A DNA stretch of 64,000 nucleotides from contig NZ_VOBQ01000012.1 in assembly GCF_007833165.1 (NCBI RefSeq), positions 62,001 through 126,000 of the forward strand, read 5' to 3'. Position numbers and translations under genes: made by a program. Position 1 is the stretch's first letter, and every line of letters starts with the position of its first letter. Below are positions 42,754-53,322 of the stretch, piece after piece. This DNA is from Caenimonas sedimenti (GTDB taxonomy: Bacteria > Pseudomonadota > Gammaproteobacteria > Burkholderiales > Burkholderiaceae_C). A model generated the notes under the pieces. It was not told the origin of the DNA. It worked only from the letters and a program-made list of their open reading frames with translations, and did not search any database.

Positions 42754-43785
42754 TCACATCTTTTCGAGCAGCTTGCGCACGGGCGTGGGCAGGCCGAGCT
42801 TGACCCACTGGTGCGGCTCGAACCAAGCGCCTTCCGCAGCCCAGGCACCAGTCAGCTGCGCCGCCACCGGATGCAGATGCAGGTCTTTGTGGGTGAGCAC
42901 GTGCACGAAAGGCTCGGCGTCGCGCAGGCTGCGCCTTGCCGACGCGGGCAAGGCGGCTTCGAGCGCCGCGCGGTCGCCGAACACCGGCAGGCAATACAGG
43001 CCGGCCCAGACGCCGGGCGTGGGCCGCTTCTGCAGCCAGATCGCGCCTTCGCGTGAACGGGCGTGCAGCAGCCAGAGCGACTCGGCGCTGCGTTTGAGCT
43101 TGCGCGTCTTGCGCGGGAATTCGGCCTGACGGCCTTCCCGCGCGGCGGCGCAGAGGCCCTGCAAAGGGCACAGCAGGCAGGACGGATTGCGCGGCAGGCA
43201 CAGGGTGGCCCCGAGGTCCATCAGGCCCTGGGTGTAGCGCGGCATCGCCTCTTGCAGGTCGCGCTTCGGGAGCAGCGCTTCCGCGTGGTCCCACAGGATG
43301 CGCTCGTTGGCCGCGCTCGCCAGGTCGGCTTCGAAGGCCAGCACGCGCGTGAGCACGCGCTTCACGTTGCCGTCGAGGATGGCCGCGCGCTCGCCGAAGC
43401 AGAACGATGCGATGGCGGCCGCGGTCGACCGGCCGATGCCGGGCAAGGTCACGAGCTCCGCGGCGGTGCGCGGGAACGCACCGCCGAAGCGCTGCATCAC
43501 TTCCTGCGCGCAGCGGTGCAGGTTGCGCGCCCGGCTGTAGTAGCCGAGGCCGCCCCACAGCGCCAGCACGTCATCGAGCGTCGCGGCGGCCAGTGCCGCG
43601 ACATCAGGGAAGCGTTGGAGGAACCGGTCGTAGTAGCCGAGCACCGCGGACACCTGCGTCTGCTGCAGCATGATCTCGGACAACCAGACGCGATACGGGT
43701 CGCGCGTGTTCTGCCAGGGGAGCTGGTGGCGGCCGTGCTCACGCTGCCAGCGCACGACATGGCCGGCGAAGCCGGCCATCGTCAT
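42754..43785 (-). CDS. mutY: A/G-specific adenine glycosylase MutY
   Basis: MutY removes adenine paired with 8-oxoguanine. The helix-hairpin-helix TLPGIGRSTAAAIASF is followed by the catalytic aspartate in AAILDGNVKRV, and the general-acid glutamate lies in SEIMLQQTQV. The Fe-S cluster ligands are spaced C-x6-C-x2-C-x5-C (CLPRNPSCLLCPLQGLC). A NUDIX-like 8-oxoG recognition domain fills the last 110 residues. Its start overlaps the stop of the dynamin-like gene (ATGA), an unusual coupling of a repair enzyme with a membrane GTPase. Confidence 0.96.
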   Translation of the reverse strand: MTMAGFAGHVVRWQREHGRHQLPWQNTRDPYRVWLSEIMLQQTQVSAVLGYYDRFLQRFPDVAALAAATLDDVLALWGGLGYYSRARNLHRCAQEVMQRFGGAFPRTAAELVTLPGIGRSTAAAIASFCFGERAAILDGNVKRVLTRVLAFEADLASAANERILWDHAEALLPKRDLQEAMPRYTQGLMDLGATLCLPRNPSCLLCPLQGLCAAAREGRQAEFPRKTRKLKRSAESLWLLHARSREGAIWLQKRPTPGVWAGLYCLPVFGDRAALEAALPASARRSLRDAEPFVHVLTHKDLHLHPVAAQLTGAWAAEGAWFEPHQWVKLGLPTPVRKLLEKM

Positions 43786-45746
43786 GCCTGCTTGAGGGCC
43801 GAGTCGGAGTTGGCAGCGCCGGCGGACACCGACGTGCTGGTCAGGTGCGCCGTGAGTTCGGCCAGCTTGGCATCGAGCTGGTCGAGCGTGGCTTCCTGCG
43901 ACTCGATCTCGGAGATGCGGTCGTCCAGGCCGCTCGCTGCCTGCTGGATGCGCTCGATGGCTTCGATGCGGCGGCCGAAATTGCGGCGGCGTTCGCGCAG
44001 CTGCGCGTCAAGCTGCGCGGCGGCCGACTTGTTCCACAGCTCGACTTCACCCAGCGCCGATTCGTAGATCACGCGCAGGCGCGTGGCCAGGGCGCGCACC
44101 AGGCGGTCGGCGAACTCGGGCTGCGCCAGGCGCAGGGCGTTGCTCATGCCCAGGTACTGGTTGTGGCTGCGTTCCACGAGGTCGAGGTCGCGCTCATAGC
44201 GGGCCAGCTCGGGTTCACGCGGGGCCTGCAACGAGAACCCGTATTCGGCGTTCAGCTGCTTGAAGGTGCCCGTGAGCATCGACTGGATGTCGGCGCTGGT
44301 GGTGGCCGCCTTGCGCAGGCCGGCGCGCAAGCGGTCGAATGTTTCCGAGTACGCCTTGCGCACGCCCAGCTTGATGCCGGGCTGGCGCAGCGCGGTGGTG
44401 AGCTCCGTCATCTCGGTCTTCAGGGTGCTGTTGCCCAGCAGGCTGAAGACCTCGCGCAGCAGCTTCAGGTGCACGGAGCGGACGGCGTGGATCTTGGCGC
44501 CGCTGGCGTCGAAATCGCCCTGCTCCTGCTCGATGCGCGCGCGCATGTGCTTGATCACCGAGGTGTTCTTGCCGCGCAGGCCTTTCAATTCGACCATCTG
44601 CTCGGCCAGGTCGCGCCGGCGGATCTGGATGACCCGCGTCGCCTCGAGGCGCAGGTCGCCGATGCTGCCGGAGACGGCGGAGCGCAGGATCTTCTGGCGC
44701 TGCCCCATGACCCCCTGCGACAGGGCCTGCTCGAGCACCGGCAGGCGGCTGGCCTGCAGCAGCTCCATGTCGTCGTTGACCTTGGCGACCAGGCCCTTCT
44801 GGGCCGAGACGGGGATCACCTGCTCCACCTGCAGGCCGAGGATCTCGGCGGTGGTCGCGCGCTGCCGGTCGATCTGGGCCTGCACCTGGATGGGTGTGCT
44901 CAGCGAATCCCACATCGTGTCGATCTTGTTCAGCACGACCAGGCGAGCGTCGGTGTCGGCGTCCTCGGCGATCAGGTGCTCGCGCCAGATGGCGAGATCG
45001 GACTTGGTGACGCCGGTGTCGGCGGCCAGGATGAAGACGACGGCGTGCGCCTGCGGGATCAGGTTGACCGTCAGCTCGGGCTCGGCGCCGATCGCGTTCA
45101 GGCCCGGGGTGTCCAGGATGACCAGCCCCTGCTTGAGCAGCGGGTGGGCGATGTTGATGAGGGCGTGGCGCCACTTGGGCACCTCGACCAGGCCGTCGGA
45201 CCCGAGCGGGGGGTTGTCTTCCGGCGTGTCGTCGTGCCAGAAGCCGAGCGCCTTGGCGTCGTCCTTGGTGACGCGCACGACTTCGGCCACCTTTTCGAAG
45301 GCCTTGGCGAGCTGCGCCGGGTCGTTGACGTCGAGGTCGATGCGCGTCCACTTCTCGGGGACCATGCGCCATTCCATCAGCGGCTGCATGTGCAGGCGCG
45401 TCTCGATGGGCAAGAGGCGCAGGCAGGGCGGGACGTCGGCGTCGTAGCCCAGCTCGGTCGGGCACATCGTCGTGCGCCCGGCGGAAGCCGGCATGATGCG
45501 GCGCTTGTAGCCGGCGAAGAAGATCGCGTTGATCAGCTCCGACTTGCCGCGCGAGAACTCGGCGACGAAGGCGACCATGACCTTGTCGGAGCGCATCGAG
45601 CCTTCGAGGCGGCGCAGGCGCTCCTCGACGGCGGCGTCCAGCAGCTCGTGGTCCTTGAGCCATTCCGACAGCAATTTCAGCCGCAGCGCGAATTCGCGGC
45701 GCCACGCACCGTGCTGGTCGAACTGTTCGTTGAATGATGTCGCCAC
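43782..45746 (-). CDS. Bacterial dynamin-like GTPase
   Basis: The 654-residue protein has the dynamin GTPase motifs: G1 VAEFSRGKSELINA, G2 threonines in GRTTMCPTEL, G3 ILDTPGLN and G4 VLNKIDT. A long helical stalk follows (residues about 330-600) and then a terminal coiled coil (RRRNFGRRIEAIERIQQ, QEATLDQLDAKLAEL). Family members remodel or protect membranes; no transmembrane segment is clear here, so it would bind peripherally. It lies between mutM and mutY and overlaps mutY by four bases. Its role in repair, if any, is unknown. Confidence 0.9.
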   Translation of the reverse strand: MATSFNEQFDQHGAWRREFALRLKLLSEWLKDHELLDAAVEERLRRLEGSMRSDKVMVAFVAEFSRGKSELINAIFFAGYKRRIMPASAGRTTMCPTELGYDADVPPCLRLLPIETRLHMQPLMEWRMVPEKWTRIDLDVNDPAQLAKAFEKVAEVVRVTKDDAKALGFWHDDTPEDNPPLGSDGLVEVPKWRHALINIAHPLLKQGLVILDTPGLNAIGAEPELTVNLIPQAHAVVFILAADTGVTKSDLAIWREHLIAEDADTDARLVVLNKIDTMWDSLSTPIQVQAQIDRQRATTAEILGLQVEQVIPVSAQKGLVAKVNDDMELLQASRLPVLEQALSQGVMGQRQKILRSAVSGSIGDLRLEATRVIQIRRRDLAEQMVELKGLRGKNTSVIKHMRARIEQEQGDFDASGAKIHAVRSVHLKLLREVFSLLGNSTLKTEMTELTTALRQPGIKLGVRKAYSETFDRLRAGLRKAATTSADIQSMLTGTFKQLNAEYGFSLQAPREPELARYERDLDLVERSHNQYLGMSNALRLAQPEFADRLVRALATRLRVIYESALGEVELWNKSAAAQLDAQLRERRRNFGRRIEAIERIQQAASGLDDRISEIESQEATLDQLDAKLAELTAHLTSTSVSAGAANSDSALKQA

Positions 45747-45803
45747 TGGTGTCCTGGGTCCCCGTCAGTCGCAAAGACTATAGCATTCGGCGCTTTTGCA
45801 GCC

Positions 45804-46619
45804 TCATGGTTTCTGGCAATGCGGGCAGAAAAACGTTGCGCGCTGGCCCTGCCGGATCACCCGGATGGGCGTGCCGCAGACCCGGCACGGCTCCCCCGCC
45901 CGGTCGTAGACCATCGCCTCCAGCTGGAAGTACCCGGACTCCCCATGCGCGTTGGAGAAATCCCGCAGGGTGCTGCCGCCCTTGGCGAGCGCGCGGGTCA
46001 GCACTTCACGCACCGCCTCGCGCAGGCGGGCCGCGCGCGGGCGGCTGACCCGGTCGGCTCGCAGCGTCGGCCGGATGCCGGCGAGGAACAGGGCTTCCGA
46101 CGCATAAATATTTCCTACACCCACCACCAGGTCCCCCGCCAGCAGCACCTGCTTGATGGGGGCCTTGCGGCGCTTCAGGCCCGCGTGGAAGTGGTCCACG
46201 TCGAAGCCCTCGAGCAAAGGCTCGACGCCCAGGCCCCCCAGCAGCTTGACCGCTTCGGGCGCCGACTCGGAGGCGGCATGGACGACGGCGCCGAAGCGCC
46301 GCGGGTCGTTCAGCCGCAGCACGCCGCGGTCGGTGACGAGGTCGAAGTGGTCGTGGCTGCCGGCTTCCGGCACCTGCGGCGCGAACCGCAGGCTGCCCGA
46401 CATGCCCAAGTGCAGCAGCAGCAGCCCCTCGTCCAGGTCCAGCAGCAGGTATTTGCCCCGCCGCCGCACACCCGTCACCTCGCGCCCGACCAGCTGGGCG
46501 GGCAGGCAGCCCAGGGGCCAGCGCAGCGGCTTGCCCAGGCGCACGGCGGCCACACGGGCGCCTGCGATGCGATCGGCAAAACTGAGGCGGGTGACCTCGA
46601 CTTCGGGCAGTTCGGGCAT
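45804..46619 (-). CDS. mutM: Formamidopyrimidine-DNA glycosylase MutM (Fpg)
   Basis: MutM excises 8-oxoguanine and formamidopyrimidines and nicks the strand. It begins MPELPEVEV, with Pro2 as the nucleophile after Met removal and Glu3 adjacent; the lysine of [10 protein letters not shown] and the helix-two-turn-helix [13 protein letters not shown] are present. The C-terminal zinc finger is [24 protein letters not shown]. Length is 271 residues. It is 57 bp upstream of the dynamin-like gene on the same strand and divergent from the TPR gene. With mutY it makes the GO repair pair within 4 kb. Confidence 0.97.
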   Translation of the reverse strand: MPELPEVEVTRLSFADRIAGARVAAVRLGKPLRWPLGCLPAQLVGREVTGVRRRGKYLLLDLDEGLLLLHLGMSGSLRFAPQVPEAGSHDHFDLVTDRGVLRLNDPRRFGAVVHAASESAPEAVKLLGGLGVEPLLEGFDVDHFHAGLKRRKAPIKQVLLAGDLVVGVGNIYASEALFLAGIRPTLRADRVSRPRAARLREAVREVLTRALAKGGSTLRDFSNAHGESGYFQLEAMVYDRAGEPCRVCGTPIRVIRQGQRATFFCPHCQKP

Positions 46620-46660
46620 GGGAGAGGCCCTGAAAACGGGCCTCGGATTATGATGGGTCG

Positions 46661-48415
46661 ATGACCCGTATGACCCCTGCTGCGCTGCTGGCGCTGCTGA
46701 CCTTGGTGGGCGCGCCGGCCGCGCACGCCCAGATGGCGCAAGCCCCGCTGGCCGCGGCTTCCGCGACGCCTGCCGCACCGCCGTCCAGCAGTCTCGACGC
46801 TGAACTTTTCTACCAGTTGCTGCTCGGCGAACTCAACGTCCGGGCCAACGAGCCGGGCACCGGTTTCGCGCTGATCCTCGACGCCGCGCGCAAGACCAAC
46901 GACGCCGCGCTTTACCAGCGCGCCGTGGAACTCGCCTTCCAGGCGCGCTCCGGCGAGTCGGCGCTGCAGGCCGCGCGGGCCTGGAAGCAGGCCTTCCCGC
47001 AATCGCGCGAGGCCAATCGCTACGTCCTGCAGATCCTGGTGGCGCTCAACCGCGTGCCGGAAAGCTCCGAGATCCTCAAGAACGAGATCGCCCTGGCGGA
47101 CCCCAAGGACCGCCCGGCCGTCATCGCCGTGATTCCGCGCAACTTCGCCCGCGTCAGCGACAAGAAGCAGGCGGCGGCGATGGTGGAGCAGGCCCTGACG
47201 GAATACATCGGCAACCCGGCGACGGGCGCCCCGGCCTGGACGGCAATCGGCCGCATGCGCCTGGCCGCCGGCGACGCACCAGGGGCGCTCGAGGCCGCCC
47301 GCCGCGGCCAGGCGCTCAACGCGCGCGCCGAAGGACCCGCCCTTCTCGCGCTGGAACTGATGGAGCCGAAGCAGCCGCAGGCCGAAGCCCTGGTCAAGAA
47401 ATACCTGGAAGGCAAGCCGCTGCCCGAAATCCGCATGGGCTACGCGCGGGCCCTGCTGGACGGCCAGCGCTACGCCGAGGCCTTGCAGCAGCTGCAGGCG
47501 ATCACCGGCGAGCGGCCGGAATTTGCCGAGGCCTGGCTGGTCCAGGGCACCCTGCTGGTCCAGGACAACCAGCTGGTGCCCGCCGAAGCCGCGCTCAAGC
47601 GCTACGTGGAACTGGCCCAGGCGCAACGCACCGGTGAAGAGCGCAGCCGCGGGCTCGCCCAGGCCTACCTGTCGCTCGCCCAGGTGGCCGAGAAGCGCCG
47701 CGACTTCCCCGCCGCCTCGGCCTATCTCGACCGCATCGAAAGTTCGCAGGACCTGCTGGCGGCCCAGAGCCGGCGTGCGTCCATCCTGGCGCGCCAGGGC
47801 AAGCTGGACGAGGCCCGCAAGCTGCTGCGCACCATCCCCGACCGCAACCCGGGCGATGCGCGCATGAAACTGATGGCCGAAATCCAGCTGCTGCGCGAGA
47901 ACAAGCAATACAAGCCGGCCTACGACCTGCTGGCCGAGGCGATCGCGAAGGACCCGCGCGAAACCGACCTGCTGTACGACCAGGCCATGATGGCCGAGAA
48001 GCTGGGCGACTTCGCCGACATGGAGAAGCTGCTGCGGCAGATCATGGCGGCCAAGCCGGACTACCACCACGCCTACAACGCCCTGGGCTATTCGTTCGCC
48101 GAACGCAACATCCGGCTGCCCGAAGCCAAGCAACTGATCCAGAAAGCCCTGGAATTCGCGCCGGGCGACCCCTTCATCAGCGACAGCCTGGGCTGGGTCG
48201 AATTCCGCATGGGGAACAAGGCCGAAGCGGTTCGGATCCTCGAGACGGCCTACAAGGCCAAGCCCGACGCCGAAATCGCCGCGCACCTGGGCGAAGTGCT
48301 GTGGAGCCTGGGCCAGCGGGATCGGGCGCAAAGCGTCTGGCGCGAAGGCCTGCTGCTGAACAACGAGAACGAGACGCTGCAGGAGACCCTGAAGCGGCTC
48401 AAGGTCAAGCCCTGA
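46661..48415 (+). CDS. Periplasmic tetratricopeptide-repeat protein
   Basis: The 584-residue protein begins with a signal peptide ([15 protein letters not shown]) and is otherwise a TPR superhelix of about 14 helix pairs; repeats such as [28 protein letters not shown] and [38 protein letters not shown] are clear. It is always found before lolB and ispE in related Burkholderiales and may scaffold an envelope complex. Its function is not known to me. The stop codon overlaps the lolB start (TGATG), so the two are co-translated. Confidence 0.88.
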   Translation: MTRMTPAALLALLTLVGAPAAHAQMAQAPLAAASATPAAPPSSSLDAELFYQLLLGELNVRANEPGTGFALILDAARKTNDAALYQRAVELAFQARSGESALQAARAWKQAFPQSREANRYVLQILVALNRVPESSEILKNEIALADPKDRPAVIAVIPRNFARVSDKKQAAAMVEQALTEYIGNPATGAPAWTAIGRMRLAAGDAPGALEAARRGQALNARAEGPALLALELMEPKQPQAEALVKKYLEGKPLPEIRMGYARALLDGQRYAEALQQLQAITGERPEFAEAWLVQGTLLVQDNQLVPAEAALKRYVELAQAQRTGEERSRGLAQAYLSLAQVAEKRRDFPAASAYLDRIESSQDLLAAQSRRASILARQGKLDEARKLLRTIPDRNPGDARMKLMAEIQLLRENKQYKPAYDLLAEAIAKDPRETDLLYDQAMMAEKLGDFADMEKLLRQIMAAKPDYHHAYNALGYSFAERNIRLPEAKQLIQKALEFAPGDPFISDSLGWVEFRMGNKAEAVRILETAYKAKPDAEIAAHLGEVLWSLGQRDRAQSVWREGLLLNNENETLQETLKRLKVKP

Positions 48416-48912
48416 TGCTGGTTCGCGTTGCACGTTTGGCGGCGTGGGCGCTTGCGCTGGGCCTGTTGCTCGCGGGTTGTGCCACGCCGGTGCGCCAGGC
48501 GCCGGCCGACCCGCAGGCACAGGTCTGGTCGGGCCGGCTGGCGTTGACGGTCGAAGGCAACCAGAGCCAGTCGTTTTCGGCGGGCTTCGAGTTGCAGGGC
48601 CGACCCGAAACCGGTCAGTTGACCTTGTTCAATCCACTGGGCGGGACGCTCGCCGTCCTGGCCTGGTCCCCTGGCGCGGCCACGCTGCGTTCGGGCGACA
48701 AGGTGCAGCAGTTCGAATCGGTGGAGGCGCTCGCCGTGCAGGCGACGGGCGCGCCGCTGCCGATCACCGCGCTGTTCGACTGGTTGCGGGGCGTCGAAAC
48801 GCCCGTGGCCGGCTGGCAGGCCGACGTCAGCCAGGTTGCCCAGGGACGGCTGCGCGCTCAGCGCAACGCCCCGCCTCCGGTCGCCGAGTTGCGTGTTGCC
48901 TTCGAGCGCTGA
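48415..48912 (+). CDS. lolB: Outer-membrane lipoprotein receptor LolB
   Basis: LolB takes lipoproteins from LolA and inserts them in the outer membrane. The 165-residue precursor has lipobox LLLAGC, the early signature VWSGRLALTVEG, and FELQGRPETGQLTLFNPLGGTLAVLAWSPG as the half-barrel core; LFDWLRG is the conserved helix. The sequence is diverged from E. coli LolB, but context (between the TPR gene and ispE) supports the call. Confidence 0.9.
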   Translation: MLVRVARLAAWALALGLLLAGCATPVRQAPADPQAQVWSGRLALTVEGNQSQSFSAGFELQGRPETGQLTLFNPLGGTLAVLAWSPGAATLRSGDKVQQFESVEALAVQATGAPLPITALFDWLRGVETPVAGWQADVSQVAQGRLRAQRNAPPPVAELRVAFER

Positions 48913-48923
48913 AAACATCAACC

Positions 48924-49787
48924 ATGCGCGCGTTGTACGACGTGCCGGCACCGGCCAAGCTCAACCTGTTCCTGCACATCACGGGTCGCCGGCCGGACGG
49001 CTATCACCTCCTGCAGTCGGCCTTCATGCTGATCGACTGGCACGACACGCTGCACTTCGAGCGGCGTGACAATGGCCAGCTGAGCCGGGAAGACCTGGGC
49101 GAGCAGAAGCTGCCGGCGGACGATCTGGTCCTGCGGGCAGCACGCGCCCTGCAGCAGGAAAGCGGCACTGCGCTCGGGGCGCACATCCAGATCGAAAAGC
49201 GCATCCCGGCCGAAGCGGGCATGGGGGGCGGGTCCTCCGACGCGGCGAGCTGCCTGCTGGCACTCAACCGCCTCTGGCGCCTCGGCTTGCCGCTCGCCCG
49301 GCTGGAGCGGATCGGGTTGGCGCTGGGCGCGGACGTGCCGTTTTTCCTGCGTGGACGCAACGCCTGGGTCGAGGGCATCGGCGAGCAGATCACGCCCCTG
49401 GCGCTGCCCGCGGCCCGATTTGCCGTGGTCAAACCGCCCGCGGGCTTGGCCACGAAGGGCATCTTCGGCCACCCCGGCCTGAAACGCGACAGCGACACTG
49501 CTATAATTTCAGGCTTTGCTGCAAACCCGTTCGGTTTTGGCACGAACGTGCTGGAGCCGGTGGCGCGAGAGCTCTGTCCCGATGTCGGAAGGGCGCTCGA
49601 ATGGCTGGGTTCGCAGGGCTTGCATGGCCGGATGACCGGTTCGGGCAGCGCGGTGTTCGCGCTGCTGCAGCCCGGCGAGACGGTGGCCGAAGCCCCGGAG
49701 GCCTGGCGGGTTCGTGTATGCGGCAATTTGGATGTTCATCCCCTGGTGGGATGGGCACCCAGCGACGATTCATCGGTTGGCGGCTGA
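48924..49787 (+). CDS. ispE: 4-diphosphocytidyl-2-C-methyl-D-erythritol kinase IspE
   Basis: IspE is the GHMP kinase of the MEP isoprenoid pathway. The 287-residue protein has DVPAPAKLNLFLHITGRRPDGYH at the N-terminus, the ATP-binding PAEAGMGGGSSDAA and the C-terminal MTGSGSAVFAL motif. It follows lolB by 11 bp. tRNA-Gln begins 20 bp after its stop and may share its transcript. Confidence 0.97.
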   Translation: MRALYDVPAPAKLNLFLHITGRRPDGYHLLQSAFMLIDWHDTLHFERRDNGQLSREDLGEQKLPADDLVLRAARALQQESGTALGAHIQIEKRIPAEAGMGGGSSDAASCLLALNRLWRLGLPLARLERIGLALGADVPFFLRGRNAWVEGIGEQITPLALPAARFAVVKPPAGLATKGIFGHPGLKRDSDTAIISGFAANPFGFGTNVLEPVARELCPDVGRALEWLGSQGLHGRMTGSGSAVFALLQPGETVAEAPEAWRVRVCGNLDVHPLVGWAPSDDSSVGG

Positions 49788-49807
49788 TTTCAGCCGGCGA
49801 CCCGTGT

Positions 49808-49884
49808 AGGGGAGTCGCCAAGTTGGTTAAGGCACCGGATTTTGATTCCGGCATTCGAGGGTTCGAGTCCTTCCTCCCCTGCCA
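49808..49884 (+). tRNA. tRNA-Gln (anticodon TTG)
   Basis: The gene starts AGGGGAGTCGCCAAG and ends CTCCCCT plus discriminator G and an encoded CCA. The anticodon loop TTTTGAT gives TTG. The body matches bacterial tRNA-Gln closely (GCACCGGATTTTGATTCCGGC). Its position between ispE and prs is conserved in Burkholderiales. Confidence 0.96.
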
Positions 49885-49899
49885 GAAACACGAGAAACC

Positions 49900-49923
49900 G
49901 GGGACAGAGCGCGCTCTGTCCCC
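49900..49923. repeat. Perfect 24-bp palindrome between tRNA-Gln and prs
   Basis: Two 12-base arms (GGGGACAGAGCG and its complement) meet without a spacer. It is 16 bp after the tRNA and 31 bp before prs. No T tract follows, so it is not a classical terminator; it may be a processing hairpin, an operator or a REP-like element. Confidence 0.6.
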
Positions 49924-49953
49924 CACTGACTAATCAGATCGCTGGGACCGTCG

Positions 49954-50931
<978 letters not shown>

Positions 50932-51013
50932 GAGCGTCGCGGGCCCGTTCGCGGGCCATTTTGAAATGGGGGCCAGGCTGGTCGCGGCCGGCTCCCCAGT
51001 CTGGAGAATGAAC

Positions 51014-51721
51014 ATGAAATTCGTCGCTTTCGAGCGCGCCAAGCAGGGCACGGGTGCGAGCCGCCGTCTCCGCATCGTGGGCAAGACGCCCGGCATCGTC
51101 TATGGGGGCTCCGGCCAGCCGCAGCTGGTCGAGCTCGACCACAATGCGCTGTGGCACGCCCTGAAGAAGGAAGCCTTCCACTCCACCATCCTCGAGATGG
51201 AACTGGCCGGCGCCACCAGCAAGGTGCTGCTGCGCGACGTGCAGTACCACCCGTACAAGCAGCAAGTCCAGCACATCGACTTCCAGCGCGTGGATGCCAA
51301 CACCCGGCTGCACATGAAGGTGCCGCTGCACTACAAGGGCGCGGAAGAGTCCCCGGCCGTCAAGCTGGAACACTGCCTGGTGAACCCGGTCATGACCGAG
51401 CTCGACATCTCCTGCCTGCCGGCCGACCTGCCGGAATTCATCGAAGTCGACCTGTCCGGCCTGAAGAAGGGCAGCTCGCTGCACCTGAACGACATCACCC
51501 TGCCCAAGGGCGTGAAGGCCGTGACGCACGGCAAGCCGAACCCGGTGCTGGTGTCGGTCGTCACCTCGGCCGCGGAAGAGTCCGCGGCGGAAGCGGCCGA
51601 CCCTGCCGCCGCCGCCCCGGCTGCCGATGCCAAGGCGGCTCCCGCCGGCAAGGCGGCGCCCGCGAAGGCCGCGGCTGGCAAGGATGCCAAGCCGGCTGCC
51701 AAGGCGCCCGCGAAGAAGTAA
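51014..51721 (+). CDS. rplY: 50S ribosomal protein L25 (CTC/general stress form)
   Basis: L25 binds 5S rRNA. The N-terminal domain ([27 protein letters not shown]) and the CTC-type second domain ([39 protein letters not shown]) are both present. A 50-residue Ala/Lys/Pro-rich tail resembling histone-like tails ends the protein. Length is 235 residues from ATG 51014, chosen over the ATG six bases upstream because GGAG is then correctly spaced. A strong terminator follows. Confidence 0.96.
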   Translation: MKFVAFERAKQGTGASRRLRIVGKTPGIVYGGSGQPQLVELDHNALWHALKKEAFHSTILEMELAGATSKVLLRDVQYHPYKQQVQHIDFQRVDANTRLHMKVPLHYKGAEESPAVKLEHCLVNPVMTELDISCLPADLPEFIEVDLSGLKKGSSLHLNDITLPKGVKAVTHGKPNPVLVSVVTSAAEESAAEAADPAAAAPAADAKAAPAGKAAPAKAAAGKDAKPAAKAPAKK

Positions 51722-51758
51722 GCGTTGGCTGGGCCCGCAAGGGCTGCTACCAAGTGAC

Positions 51759-51784
51759 AGGCCCGCGCAAGCGGGCCTTTTTTT
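51759..51784 (+). terminator. Rho-independent terminator after rplY
   Basis: AGGCCCGC-GCAA-GCGGGCCT forms an 8-bp GC-rich stem with a tetraloop and is followed directly by seven T residues. It ends the prs-rplY transcript. Confidence 0.93.
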
Positions 51785-51860
51785 GTGCTGTGATCGCCTT
51801 CTCCGGCGCCCGGTGAATAGTGCCGTTCCGCCACCAACCAACTGCGGGTACCTTTCGATC

Positions 51861-52475
51861 ATGATCAAGCTGTTCGCTGGCCTGGGCAACCCGGGCGCCG
51901 AATACGAAGCCACCCGGCACAACGCCGGGTTCTGGTGGGTGGATGCGCTGGCGCGCGAGCTGAAGGTGTCGCTGGTGCCGGAACGCGGCTATCACGGGCT
52001 GGTGGCGCGCGCCAACGTCCACGGCCAGGTGGTGTGGCTGCTCGAGCCGCAGACGTTCATGAACCTCTCCGGCAAGTCGGTCGCCGCCCTGGCGCGCTTC
52101 TACAAGATCCAGCCCGACGAAATCCTGGTCGTGCATGACGAGCTCGACGTGGTGCCCGGCCAGGCCAAGCTGAAATTCGGCGGCGGCCATGGGGGCCACA
52201 ACGGCCTGCGCGACATTCACGCCCAACTGGGCACGGGCGACTACTGGCGCCTGCGCCTGGGCATCGGCCATCCCGGCGTGGCGGCCGAAGTGGTGAACTG
52301 GGTGCTGAAGAAGCCCGCGCCCGAGCAGCGCCAGGCCATGGAAGAAACCGTGGCGCGAACCCTCAAGGCCGTGCCGGCGCTGCTGGCCGGCGAGATGGAA
52401 AAGGCCACGCTGATCGTGCATACGCACAAGCCCCCCCGACCCAAACCACCGCGGCCGGTCGAGCCGCCCACCTGA
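51861..52475 (+). CDS. pth: Peptidyl-tRNA hydrolase
   Basis: Pth recycles peptidyl-tRNAs released from stalled ribosomes. The 204-residue protein begins [24 protein letters not shown], with Asn and the catalytic His of RHNAGF, and has [39 protein letters not shown], all diagnostic. The C-terminus has a Pro-rich extension ([14 protein letters not shown]). It follows rplY by 139 bp with its own transcription likely. Confidence 0.97.
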   Translation: MIKLFAGLGNPGAEYEATRHNAGFWWVDALARELKVSLVPERGYHGLVARANVHGQVVWLLEPQTFMNLSGKSVAALARFYKIQPDEILVVHDELDVVPGQAKLKFGGGHGGHNGLRDIHAQLGTGDYWRLRLGIGHPGVAAEVVNWVLKKPAPEQRQAMEETVARTLKAVPALLAGEMEKATLIVHTHKPPRPKPPRPVEPPT

Positions 52476-52484
52476 GGAGGAACC

Positions 52485-52877
52485 ATGCTGAAGACCGTGA
52501 TGATCGGAGCCCTGCTGGCCTGCGCCGGCGGCCATGCCGTCGCGCAGCAGATGTACCGCTGCGGCAGCACCTACAGCGAGCAGCCGTGCCAGGGCGCCAC
52601 CCTGGTGCAGGCCGTGCAACGGCCGCCGGCAGCGGACGCGCGCCAGGCCGAATTCGCCGCGAAGCGCGATCAGCGCCTGGCGGATTCGATGGAGAAGTCG
52701 CGGTTGGCGCAGGAAGCGCGGGCGCCGAAGGCCATCATCATTGGCGGCACCGACAAGCCGGCCGAGCCCAAGGCCGCAGAGAAGAACCAGGCCAGGGCGC
52801 CAAAAGGCAAGAAGCCGGAGCATTTCACGGCGACGTCGCCGCGGCCGCCGGGGGAAACCAAGAAGAAGAAATCCTAG
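52485..52877 (+). CDS. Small secreted protein, DUF4124-like
   Basis: The 130-residue protein starts at an ATG with a perfect AGGAGG upstream, 9 bp after pth, so it is co-transcribed. A signal peptide (MLKTVMIGALLACAGGHAVAQ) precedes MYRCGSTYSEQPCQG, the two-cysteine pattern of DUF4124 envelope proteins. The rest is a Lys/Ala/Pro-rich tail that looks disordered and ends in TKKKKS. Function is unknown. A second member of this type is at 36215-36619. Confidence 0.8.
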   Translation: MLKTVMIGALLACAGGHAVAQQMYRCGSTYSEQPCQGATLVQAVQRPPAADARQAEFAAKRDQRLADSMEKSRLAQEARAPKAIIIGGTDKPAEPKAAEKNQARAPKGKKPEHFTATSPRPPGETKKKKS

Positions 52878-52954
52878 TAGGCTGGGGGTGAGCCCGCAGG
52901 CGAACCCCAGCGATGCGACGACTTGCTGGGGTTCGCCTGCGGGCTCACTCGAGC

Positions 52955-52957
<3 letters not shown>
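52878..52957. repeat. 80-bp long inverted repeat between convergent genes
   Basis: Arms of about 33 bp (starting TAGGCT and sharing GTGAGCCCGCAGGCGAACCC) are nearly identical in inverse orientation around a 13-bp centre. It lies between the DUF4124-like gene and the convergent ferredoxin gene and overlaps the last three bases of the latter. It probably acts as a bidirectional terminator and resembles dispersed Comamonadaceae palindromes. Confidence 0.75.
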
Positions 52958-53215
<258 letters not shown>

Positions 53216-53232
53216 TCAGCCTCCGCCGAGCC

Positions 53233-53298
53233 GCCTCAAGGAGGCTGACGCCCCCTCGGGGGGCAGCGCACTACACGAAGTGAGAAGCGTGGGGGCGA
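53233..53298. repeat. Extragenic element with three small hairpins
   Basis: Three dyads follow each other: GCCTC-AAG-GAGGC, GCCCCC-TCG-GGGGGC and CACT-ACACGA-AGTG. This resembles a repeat widespread in Comamonadaceae genomes. It occupies the divergent gap between the ferredoxin and the ABC-transporter operon. Confidence 0.55.
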
Positions 53299-53322
53299 CC
53301 ATATGGCATTATCCCCGGCTTC

